DNA from: Solirubrobacterales bacterium
GTDB lineage: Bacteria > Actinomycetota > Thermoleophilia > Solirubrobacterales > Solirubrobacteraceae
DNA length: 5,523 nucleotides
Direction of reading: 5' to 3'
NCBI GenBank assembly: GCA_025963955.1
Contig: JAOPZU010000129.1
Coordinates: 1 to 5,523, forward strand
Part shown: in pieces, positions 1-5,523 of the stretch
How positions within the stretch are numbered: the stretch's first letter is position 1
Layout of the letters: every line of letters begins with the position of its first letter
Translations under genes and position numbers: made by a program
Notes under the pieces: generated by a model
The model's input: only the letters and a program-made list of their open reading frames with translations
Database searches by the model: none
What the model was told of the DNA's origin: nothing

Positions 1-2
1 CC

Positions 3-974
3 TCGCGCCGCCACGACGTCTATCGGGCCGCGGCGCCCGCGCTGAAGCGCGAGCTGCGGATCCTCGCGGGCTGCGTCGTCCACGCCGCCCGCTTTCGCTG
101 CGCCAACGGGATCGTCCTGGCCGCCCACAGCTGGGGCCGCACGCGGGAGGCCTGGGACCCGGTCCCCGCGCCCGCCGCCCCGGGAGTGGACGACTTCCTC
201 TCCGGCCGCAGTGGGACGGTGGGCGGGCTCCGCGGCCGCGGGCGACAGGTGCGCGACGGGCTGGCGGACCTGTGGACGCGGCCCGCCCGCACCCGGGCCC
301 GGCGGGACGCCGTCACCACCGCGCACGCCTCCGCGTCCCGGCCGCCGCGCGTCCTCGTCCTTGGCGTGGAGCGCCCCGGCAGCCTGATGCCGCAGGCCCT
401 GGAGGAGCTGCGGCGCAGCGAGAGCGCTGAGCTCACGATCGCGGCCGGGCCCGGGCGCCCGGGCGCGGGCAAGTTCGAGAACCTGAACGAGCAGCTCGCC
501 CCCCAGGACCTCGACGGTTTCGACTGGCTGCTGATCCTCGACGACGACGTGCGGCTGCCGCCCGCGTTCCTCGACGTCCTGCTCGACCAGGCGACCCGCC
601 ACGAGCTGAAGCTCGCCCAGCCCGCCCACCGCCTGCACTCCCACGCGGCGTGGCCCGTGACGCGGCGCGACGGTGCCGGCACCCGCCGCACGACCTTCGT
701 CGAGATCGGGCCTGTCACCCTCTTCCACCGCGACACGTTCGCGGCGCTGCTGCCGTTCCCCGCGCAGCTGCGGATGGGCTGGGGCCTGGACGCGCACTGG
801 GCCGCGCTCGCCCGCGAGCACGGCTGGGCGCTCGGCGTCGTGGACGCGGTGCCGATCGGCCACACCGTCGCTCCGGCCGGCGCCGGCTACTCCCGCGAGC
901 AGGCGCTGGCCGAGGCGCGCGCCTTCCTCGCCGGCCGGCCCTACGTGACGCGCGACGAGGTGCGGGCCCTGTGA
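3..974 (+). CDS. Glycosyltransferase with C-terminal DUF707-like GT-A domain, 5' partial
   Basis: The frame is open from the window's left edge to TGA at 972-974, giving the last 323 residues of a longer protein. A GTG at 186 is possible, but the frame upstream keeps strong coding character with no stop, so I treat it as internal. From about fragment residue 118 the protein resembles DUF707 (PF05212-like) putative glycosyltransferases: a K-F-E-N-L-N element, the acidic motif LLILDDDV (D180-D182, expected metal/nucleotide-sugar site), LAQPAH, an RRTTFVEIGPV segment, GWGLD (259-263), and a closing VDAVPIGHTV. Residues 1-62 end in AAHSWGR and look like the tail of another domain, possibly a GT2 catalytic domain outside the window. 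An Arg-rich linker (about 75-105) joins the parts. The product is probably cytoplasmic or membrane-associated and would add a sugar to a surface glycan. Donor and acceptor cannot be read from sequence. The DUF707-like match is fairly sure; the fusion is inference. Confidence 0.8.
   Translation, partial: SRRHDVYRAAAPALKRELRILAGCVVHAARFRCANGIVLAAHSWGRTREAWDPVPAPAAPGVDDFLSGRSGTVGGLRGRGRQVRDGLADLWTRPARTRARRDAVTTAHASASRPPRVLVLGVERPGSLMPQALEELRRSESAELTIAAGPGRPGAGKFENLNEQLAPQDLDGFDWLLILDDDVRLPPAFLDVLLDQATRHELKLAQPAHRLHSHAAWPVTRRDGAGTRRTTFVEIGPVTLFHRDTFAALLPFPAQLRMGWGLDAHWAALAREHGWALGVVDAVPIGHTVAPAGAGYSREQALAEARAFLAGRPYVTRDEVRAL
957..960 (+). promoter_or_regulatory. Possible Shine-Dalgarno for the first GT4 gene
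   Basis: GAGG sits 10 bases before the GTG at 971, within the end of the upstream gene. It is a short match with slightly long spacing, so ribosome re-initiation at the GTGA overlap may matter as much. It supports 971 over the in-frame GTG at 980 only weakly. Confidence 0.4.
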
Positions 975-2215
975 CGCCCGTGACCCGCCGCGGCGCTCCG
1001 GCGACGCCGGCCGCCAAGGGCCCGCCGCTGAAGGTCGCGATCGTCGCGGAGTTCTACCCGCGCGAGGACGACCCGGTCCTCGGCATCTGGGCCCACCGGC
1101 AGGCGGTCGCCGCGCTCCAGGCCGGCGCGGAGGTCCGCGTGCTGGTCCTCTACCGCCCGATCCCGCCGCTGTCCACGCCGCGCGGACAGCGCGTCCGCGA
1201 GCTGCGGCAGATGCTCGCCCAGCCGCGCCGCGCGGAGTTCGACGGCATCCCGATCACCTACGTGCGCTTCCTCTCGCCGCCGCGCCCGCAGTCCTACGGG
1301 TCCTGGGGACGCTTCGCCGCCCGGCCGCTGGCGGCCGCCCTGAAGCGCCTGCGCAAGGACGGCTTCGCCTTCGACCTCGTCCACGCCCACAACGCGGTGC
1401 CCGCCGGCGAGGCGGTGCGCCGCGCCGGGCTCGACGTCCCGCTCGTGGTCTCCGTCCATGGCGGCGACGTCTTCCACACCGCACCGCGCTCGACGGCGGG
1501 CGCGGCGGCCGTGCGGGCGACGTTCGCGCACGCCGACCTCGTCCTGGCCAACTCGGCAGGCATGGCGCGGGACGCCCGGCGCCTGGACGCCCGCGAGGCG
1601 CGTGTGGTCCGGCTGGGGACGGACATGCCGGCCGCACTGACCTCGCGCCCCGGCGACCCGACGCTCGTGACCGTCGCGCACCTGGTCGCCCGCAAGCGCC
1701 ACCAGGACGTCCTGCGCGCGATGTGGGTGCTGCGCACGCGCATGCCGCGCCTGCGCTACGTCATCGTCGGGGACGGGCCCGAGCGGGCGGGCCTCCAGGC
1801 GCTTGCGGCCGAGCTGGGACTGGCCGACCGCGTCGAGCTGACGGGGCAGCTGGCGCATCCGGAGGCCGTGGCCCGCGCCCGCGCCGCGCACCTGTTCGTC
1901 ATGCCCTCGGTCGACGAGGCCTTCGGGGTCGCGTACGTGGAGGCGATGGCCGCGGGCGTCCCGGTCGTCGGCTGCCTCGGCGAGCCCGGGCCGCAGGAGA
2001 TCGCCGCGGCCGGCGACGGCATCGTCCTCGTTCCGCCCGGGGACGTGGAGGCCCTCGCGGAGGCGATCGCGCTCGAGCTCGCGGATCCGCGCGAGCTGGC
2101 CCAGCGTGGGGTCCGCGCCCGCGAGACCGTCGCCGCCCACTTCACCTGGGAGCGCTGCGGCGCGCAGACGCTGACGGCCTACCGGGACGCGATCCGGCGG
2201 CACGGCGCGCGGTGA
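971..2215 (+). CDS. GT4-family glycosyltransferase (TuaC-like)
   Basis: This 414-residue protein has a normal length for retaining GT-B glycosyltransferases of family GT4. The N-terminal Rossmann domain opens with KVAIVAEFYPREDDPVLG, the pattern seen in TuaC-like teichuronic or exopolysaccharide transferases. It contains H138-A-H140 and VSVHGGD (H163, D166), typical acceptor-side loops. The C-terminal donor domain has VAHLVARKRH (K242), the phosphate-binding loop, then VIVGDGPE, then the E-x7-E motif E316-AFGVAYV-E324 followed by AMAAGVPVV. These are the expected nucleotide-sugar binding residues. I chose GTG at 971 because it overlaps the previous stop as GTGA and has GAGG 10 bases upstream; GTG at 980 is an alternative. 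There is no signal peptide or membrane segment, so it should act at the cytoplasmic face. It would transfer one sugar during repeat-unit assembly; the sugar is unknown. Family assignment is very secure. Confidence 0.93.
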   Translation: MTPVTRRGAPATPAAKGPPLKVAIVAEFYPREDDPVLGIWAHRQAVAALQAGAEVRVLVLYRPIPPLSTPRGQRVRELRQMLAQPRRAEFDGIPITYVRFLSPPRPQSYGSWGRFAARPLAAALKRLRKDGFAFDLVHAHNAVPAGEAVRRAGLDVPLVVSVHGGDVFHTAPRSTAGAAAVRATFAHADLVLANSAGMARDARRLDAREARVVRLGTDMPAALTSRPGDPTLVTVAHLVARKRHQDVLRAMWVLRTRMPRLRYVIVGDGPERAGLQALAAELGLADRVELTGQLAHPEAVARARAAHLFVMPSVDEAFGVAYVEAMAAGVPVVGCLGEPGPQEIAAAGDGIVLVPPGDVEALAEAIALELADPRELAQRGVRARETVAAHFTWERCGAQTLTAYRDAIRRHGAR

Positions 2216-3303
2216 TCGACCCCCGCCCCGTCCTCTTCGTGACGAACCTCGTCCCGCCGGACCGCGAGGGGGCGTTCCGCCTGCTCCACGACCGGGTGCC
2301 GCTCGAGCTGGCGCTGTTCGGCGGCCGCTCGCACCACGCGACGCAGGCGGTCGCCGATCCGGGCGTCCCGCACCGCCACCTCGCGCAGAACGAGATCCTC
2401 GGCCTGGCCGGATCCGGCCGCTACCGGGCGGTGGTCTGCGGGACCGCGGGCCGGACCGCGCTTCCGGCGGCCGTGCTCGGCGCGCGGCGGGCCGGTGTCC
2501 CGTTCGTGCTGTGGACCGCGCTGTGGGCGCACCTGAGCAGTCCGGCGCACCTCGCCGCCCGGCCGCTGATGGGCTGGATCTACCGCCACGCGGCGCACGT
2601 GGTGACCTACGGCGAGCACGTCTCCGCGTTCGCCCGCGCCCAGGGTGCGCGCCGCGTCACGGTGGCCCCGCAGGCCGTCGACAACGCTTTCTGGGCCGCG
2701 GACCCGGACGAGCCGGGCGCGCCGCCGCTGCTGTCAGCGGCCGCACCCGAATTCGTCGTCATGTTCGCGGGCCGCGAGGCCAGGGAAAAGGGGATGCGGG
2801 AGCTGCTCGCGGCCTGGCGTGCCTCCAGGCTCGAAACCGCACCCGCCGCGCTCGTCCTCGCCGGCGTCGCCCCGGACGTACTGCCCGGGGCGGCCGGCGG
2901 CGCGGTGCACGCCGTGGGCCACCAGGATCCCCCGGCCCTGCGCAACTTCCTGCACCATTCGAGCGTCTTGGTCATACCGTCCGTCCCCACACGCACGTTC
3001 CGCGAGCCATGGGGGCTGATCGCCAACGAAGCCATGAACCAGCGCCTGCCCATCATCGCCACCGACGCCGTCGGCGCCGCCGCGGGCGGGCTCGTCCGGC
3101 ACGAGCGCAACGGGCTCGTCGTCCCGGCCGGTGACGTCGACGCGCTGCGGGACGCCCTGCTGCGCCTCCACGGGGACCCGTCGCTGCGGCGGACCCTCGG
3201 CGCGCAGGCCGCGCGCGACGTGGCGCCTTACACCCACACCGCCTGGGCGGACGCCTTCGCCGGCGTCCTCACCGAGCTCTCCCCGGAAGGAGTGTCAGCA
3301 TGA
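2212..3303 (+). CDS. Second GT4-type glycosyltransferase (group 1)
   Basis: This 363-residue GT-B protein begins at GTG 2212, inside the GTGA that ends the previous gene, so its translation is probably coupled. The start of the conserved fold supports this: VLFVTNLVPPDREG lies within the first 20 residues. The N-terminal half is divergent, with a FVLWTALWAH element and VVTYGEHV, features of acceptor domains in some GT4 enzymes. The donor domain is clear: MFAGREAREKG (R188, K193) is the phosphate-binding loop and E265-PWGLIAN-E273 is the E-x7-E motif. It is followed by PIIATDAVG and NGLVVPAGD. No membrane helix or signal is visible, so it should be cytoplasmic. Codons in the donor domain (about 2745-3025) are less strictly GC-ending than elsewhere, with ATA, GTA, ACA, CCA, AGG and several GAA. 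It likely adds another sugar to the same glycan as its neighbours. Glycosyltransferase function is secure; specificity is unknown. Confidence 0.9.
   Translation: MIDPRPVLFVTNLVPPDREGAFRLLHDRVPLELALFGGRSHHATQAVADPGVPHRHLAQNEILGLAGSGRYRAVVCGTAGRTALPAAVLGARRAGVPFVLWTALWAHLSSPAHLAARPLMGWIYRHAAHVVTYGEHVSAFARAQGARRVTVAPQAVDNAFWAADPDEPGAPPLLSAAAPEFVVMFAGREAREKGMRELLAAWRASRLETAPAALVLAGVAPDVLPGAAGGAVHAVGHQDPPALRNFLHHSSVLVIPSVPTRTFREPWGLIANEAMNQRLPIIATDAVGAAAGGLVRHERNGLVVPAGDVDALRDALLRLHGDPSLRRTLGAQAARDVAPYTHTAWADAFAGVLTELSPEGVSA
3285..3292 (+). promoter_or_regulatory. Strong Shine-Dalgarno site for the secreted-protein gene
   Basis: GGAAGGAG lies seven bases before the ATG at 3300, an ideal match and spacing to the 16S anti-Shine-Dalgarno. 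It fixes the start of the small exported protein. It lies inside the end of the preceding glycosyltransferase gene, and no other start in the window has so good a site. Confidence 0.85.
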
Positions 3304-3920
3304 ACCTCATGCGACGCACCATCATCGCCGCCGTCCTCGCGCTGAGCCTGCTCAGCCCGGCCGCCGCCCTCGCGAGCGGCGGCGCGGTCGTCAGCGACTG
3401 CGCGACGGACGGCAAGCTCGACCGCAAGTACTCCCCCGGGGACTACGCGGACGCGCTGAAGCACATCCCGACCGACGTGGACGAGTACACGGACTGCCGG
3501 GACATCATCCGTCGCGGGCAGCTCGGGCTGAGCGGCGGCTCCTCCTCTTCCTCCTCCTCCGGCGGCGTTCCCGGGACGGCTGGGGGCGGCGGCACTCCGG
3601 GCGGAACGGGCGGTGACGCGGGCGCGGCCGGTGGCACCGCCGCGGGCAACGGCCTGAACGCCTACGACAACGCCATCGCGAGCGCCACCCCCGAGCAGCG
3701 CGCCTCGGTCGACAAGCTCGTCAAGGGCACGCCCACGGCCGTGCAGATCGCCGGGCAGCAGCTGCGCCCGGACTCGCTCGGTCACGGCGACCTCGGTTCG
3801 CTGAACTCCCTGCCCACGCCGCTGGTCCTCGTCCTGCTGCTGCTCGGCGTCGGTGCGCTGGCCGCGGCCGCCTCCCCCGTCAAGGCCCTTGTCCTCACCC
3901 GCCTTCAGCGCTCCGCGTAG
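3300..3920 (+). CDS. Exported hypothetical protein, Ser/Gly linker and C-terminal membrane helix
   Basis: This 206-residue protein has no function I can name. Residues 1-25 form a classic Sec signal peptide: basic MNLMRR, a hydrophobic core, and a cleavage site after AAALA. The mature N-terminal module (about 29-75) reads VVSDCATDGKLDRKYS and later PTDVDEYTDCRDIIRR. Its only two cysteines, C34 and C66, could form a disulfide. A disordered linker (78-117) is rich in Gly, Ser and Thr and includes seven serines in a row (S81-S87). A second module starts near 119 (YDNAIASATPEQRASVDKL). The C-terminus has LPTP (171-174), a hydrophobic helix (about 175-191), then a short basic tail with K195, R201 and R204. 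The protein should be anchored in the membrane with its body outside. I recall similar proteins from Solirubrobacterales without a known role. The ATG overlaps the preceding stop as ATGA. Context suggests a role in polysaccharide export, anchoring or acceptance, which is inference only. Confidence 0.9.
   Translation: MNLMRRTIIAAVLALSLLSPAAALASGGAVVSDCATDGKLDRKYSPGDYADALKHIPTDVDEYTDCRDIIRRGQLGLSGGSSSSSSSGGVPGTAGGGGTPGGTGGDAGAAGGTAAGNGLNAYDNAIASATPEQRASVDKLVKGTPTAVQIAGQQLRPDSLGHGDLGSLNSLPTPLVLVLLLLGVGALAAAASPVKALVLTRLQRSA
3540..3560 (+). repeat. Poly-serine TCC tract
   Basis: Seven consecutive serine codons, six TCC and one TCT, make an unbroken pyrimidine run (3539-3560) in the linker of the exported protein. 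Its length is a multiple of three, so gain or loss of whole units would change linker length without breaking the frame. Slippage is a possibility, not shown. Confidence 0.8.
3810..3917 (+). other. C-terminal LPTP-helix-basic-tail segment of the exported protein
   Basis: Residues 171-206 of the exported protein are arranged as a short motif (LPTP), a Leu/Ala/Val-rich membrane helix and a small positively charged end. This order resembles tripartite sorting signals (LPxTG, PEP-CTERM and similar), but the motif lacks the Gly of LPxTG and the tail runs about 14 residues past the helix, longer than most PEP-CTERM tails. It may equally be a plain membrane anchor. Confidence 0.5.
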
Positions 3921-3929
3921 CGTCCGCCC

Positions 3930-3941
3930 GCGCCCGGGCGC
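3930..3941 (+). other. 12-base perfect palindrome before the ligase start
   Basis: GCGCCCGGGCGC is fully self-complementary and occupies most of the 22-base gap between the exported-protein stop and the GTG at 3943. No T-run follows, so it is not an intrinsic terminator. It could fold weakly in the leader, where no clear Shine-Dalgarno is seen, or it may be a chance product of high GC content. Confidence 0.25.
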
Positions 3942-3942
3942 C

Positions 3943-5523
3943 GTGCCCGTGGCCCTACGGCAGCCGTCGCCGGATGCCCTGCTGACGCTCGCGCTCAGCG
4001 TCCTGCTCTGCGCGGTCGCCTTCGGGGGCGGCGGCGGGCTCAGCCTCGGGCCGTCGACGCGGGTGGAGATGGGGCTGCAGCTGCTGGGCGGCCTGCTCGG
4101 CGCCGCGGCGCTGCTGGCCGGTGGCGTGCGCCGCCTGCACGGTGGGCTGTCGCTCGCGCTGTTCGCGCTGCTCGCGGGGGTCACCATCGCCTCCATCGGC
4201 TGGGCGGTGCAGCCCGCCGACGCGTGGCTCGAGAGCGCCCGCACGCTCGCCTACCTGGCGACCTTCGGCGCCGGGATCGCGCTCGTGCGGCTGGCCCCGA
4301 ACCGCTGGGCGAGCCTGCTGGGCGCCGTGCTGCTGGCCACCCTCGTGGTCTCGGCCTACGCGCTGGCGACGAAGGTCTTCCCCGCGTCACTGGCCGCCGA
4401 CGAGACGTACGCCCGCCTGCGCGAGCCCTTCGGCTACTGGAACGCGGTCGGGCTGATGGCGGCCCTCGGCCTCCCCGGCTGCCTGTGGCTCGGGGCCCGG
4501 CGCGGCGGCCACGCGGCCCTCAGCGCGCTGGCCACGCCCGCGCTCGGGCTGCTGCTCGTCGTCGTCCTGCTCGCTTATTCGCGCGGCTCGATCCTGGCGG
4601 CGGCCGCCGGGGCGGCCTTCTGGTTCGCCTTCGTGCCCCTGCGCCTTCGCGGCGTCGCGGTCCTGGCCCCGGCCGTCGTCGGCGCCGGCGTCGTCGGCGC
4701 CTGGGCCTTCCGCCAGGACGCCCTCAGCAACGACCGCGTCCCGCTCGACCTGCGCACGACGGGCGGACACGAGCTCGGCCTGTTCGTCCTCGGGATGCTG
4801 CTCGTGCTGACCGCGGTCGGGCTCGGCCTCGGCTTCGCGCGCTCGCGCCAGGCCCCCTCCGCGCTCCTGCGCCGCCGCGTGGCAACCGCGGTCCTCGTCG
4901 TGCTCGCGCTCGTGCCCGTCGCGTTCGCGGCGAAGCTCGCCGCGTCCGACCGCGGCCTCGGCGGCTCGATCTCCCACAGCTGGACGCAGCTCACCGACCC
5001 GAACGCGTCCACCCCCGCGAACGACCCGGGCCGCCTGACCGCCGTCGGCTCGGTGCGCGCCACCTACTACGACCAGTCGCTGAAGATCTACCGCTCGCGC
5101 CCGCTCTACGGCGCGGGCGCCGGCGGCTTCGCGACGGCGCGGGGGCGCTTCCGCAAGGACGGCTACGAGGTCCGCCACGCTCACGGCTACCTGTTCCAGA
5201 CGATCGCGGACCTCGGGCTGCTCGGCCTGGTTTCCACGCTGCTGCTGTTCCTCGCCTGGGTCCTGGCGGCGGCGAAGACCACGGGGCTGACCCGCACGCG
5301 CTGGCGGACGGGCCCGTTCGACCCCGAGCGCGTCGGGTTGCTCACCCTGACGAGCGTCGTCGTGGTCTTCGGCGTGCACTCCGCCGTGGACTGGACGTGG
5401 TTCGTCCCCGGCAACGCGGTGCTCGCGCTGCTCTGTGCCGGCTGGGTCGCGGGGCGCGGGGACAGCCGGCTGGCGCTCGGGACGGCGGCGGCGAACGCGG
5501 CGCCGTCGCGGGGTCCGGCCGGT
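3943..5523 (+). CDS. O-antigen ligase/polymerase (Wzy_C) family membrane protein, 3' partial
   Basis: The frame is open from GTG 3943 to the window end (527 residues, no stop reached). GTG 3949 is an alternative start; neither has a clear Shine-Dalgarno. The protein is polytopic, with roughly 11-12 hydrophobic helices by eye. Family marks are visible: REPFGYWN (160-167), the YSRGS signature (S213-R214-G215) starting the Wzy_C region, a large outer loop (about 331-415) containing GAGAGGF (390-396), then HAHGYLFQTIADLGLLG (H412, H414), which matches the conserved HxHN-like element with Gly replacing Asn. The late VHSAVDW (H479, D483) precedes the last helix. Known members (WaaL, Wzy, PglL-type transferases) take an undecaprenyl-linked glycan on the outer membrane face and join it to lipid, glycan or protein. 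Which acceptor applies cannot be told from sequence. A hydrophilic Ala/Gly/Arg tail begins near 505 and continues past the edge. It follows three glycosyltransferases and an exported protein, which fits polymer assembly. Confidence 0.9.
   Translation, partial: MPVALRQPSPDALLTLALSVLLCAVAFGGGGGLSLGPSTRVEMGLQLLGGLLGAAALLAGGVRRLHGGLSLALFALLAGVTIASIGWAVQPADAWLESARTLAYLATFGAGIALVRLAPNRWASLLGAVLLATLVVSAYALATKVFPASLAADETYARLREPFGYWNAVGLMAALGLPGCLWLGARRGGHAALSALATPALGLLLVVVLLAYSRGSILAAAAGAAFWFAFVPLRLRGVAVLAPAVVGAGVVGAWAFRQDALSNDRVPLDLRTTGGHELGLFVLGMLLVLTAVGLGLGFARSRQAPSALLRRRVATAVLVVLALVPVAFAAKLAASDRGLGGSISHSWTQLTDPNASTPANDPGRLTAVGSVRATYYDQSLKIYRSRPLYGAGAGGFATARGRFRKDGYEVRHAHGYLFQTIADLGLLGLVSTLLLFLAWVLAAAKTTGLTRTRWRTGPFDPERVGLLTLTSVVVVFGVHSAVDWTWFVPGNAVLALLCAGWVAGRGDSRLALGTAAANAAPSRGPAG

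Noticed and set aside
449..464. 16-base perfect palindrome GCCCGGGCGCCCGGGC
   Set aside because: It lies within codons for an Ala-Gly-Pro-Gly-Arg-Pro-Gly stretch in the first gene. At this GC content such palindromes arise by chance, and nothing nearby suggests an operator.
20..865. Minus-strand open frame of 281 codons opposite the first gene
   Set aside because: It is Ser/Arg-rich without domain character, while the plus strand has DUF707-like motifs in order.
650..970. Upstream extension of the first GT4 gene to an earlier GTG
   Set aside because: The extension is Arg/Ala-rich noise overlapping the end of the previous gene in another frame. The GT4 fold begins just after position 1028.
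941..2203. Long minus-strand open frame (420 codons) opposite the first GT4 gene
   Set aside because: Its translation is Arg/Gly/Ala/Asp-rich with no recognisable fold, and the opposite strand carries an unambiguous GT4 with all motifs. Long antisense frames are expected at this GC content.
3853..3942. Earlier in-frame starts for the ligase (GTG 3853, TTG 3889)
   Set aside because: They would add a Pro/Arg/Ser-rich leader overlapping the membrane helix of the exported protein. Hydrophobic ligase sequence starts only after 3943.
3228..4244. Minus-strand open frame of 338 codons spanning the exported-protein gene
   Set aside because: It is low-complexity and crosses two plus-strand genes with clear signal peptide and membrane features. 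It has no motif of its own.
4121..4456. Plus-strand frame of 111 codons within the start of the ligase
   Set aside because: It is a shifted-frame shadow rich in Arg, Ser, Cys and Pro. The overlapping frame gives membrane helices continuous with the Wzy_C region.
4387..5379. Minus-strand open frame of 330 codons opposite the ligase
   Set aside because: Its composition is a mirror of the hydrophobic plus-strand codons (rich in Arg, Glu, Asp, Gln). The plus strand encodes clear Wzy_C motifs.

Overview
The window is very GC-rich (about three quarters G+C by eye), with almost every codon ending in G or C. It reads as a single plus-strand operon of five genes with almost no non-coding DNA. Codon bias, GTG starts and the type of small secreted protein point to a high-GC actinomycetote. 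Thermoleophilia (Solirubrobacter, Conexibacter or Patulibacter relatives) is my best guess, made from recollection of similar proteins and not from any search.

Layout: (1) positions 3-974, the 3' part of a gene whose C-terminal domain looks like a DUF707-type GT-A glycosyltransferase and whose N-terminal part lies outside the window; (2) 971-2215, a GT4 glycosyltransferase of the TuaC-like kind; (3) 2212-3303, a second, divergent GT4-type glycosyltransferase; (4) 3300-3920, a small exported protein with a signal peptide, a two-cysteine N-terminal module, a Ser/Gly/Thr-rich linker and a C-terminal membrane helix preceded by LPTP; (5) 3943 to the window end, a multi-pass O-antigen ligase/polymerase (Wzy_C) family protein that is cut by the window edge. 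Genes 1-4 are joined by 4-base stop/start overlaps (GTGA, GTGA, ATGA), and gene 5 follows after 22 bases.

Together these genes look like part of a surface-polysaccharide or glycoconjugate locus. The cytoplasmic glycosyltransferases would build a lipid-linked glycan, and the Wzy_C protein would polymerise it or transfer it to an acceptor outside the membrane. The least explained member is gene 4. It carries the only strong Shine-Dalgarno sequence seen in the window and sits directly before the ligase. It could be an accessory protein, a surface anchor, or possibly the acceptor for the ligase; the last is a hypothesis. No RNA genes, mobile elements, CRISPR arrays or clear terminators were seen, and no gene-free stretch exceeds 22 bases.
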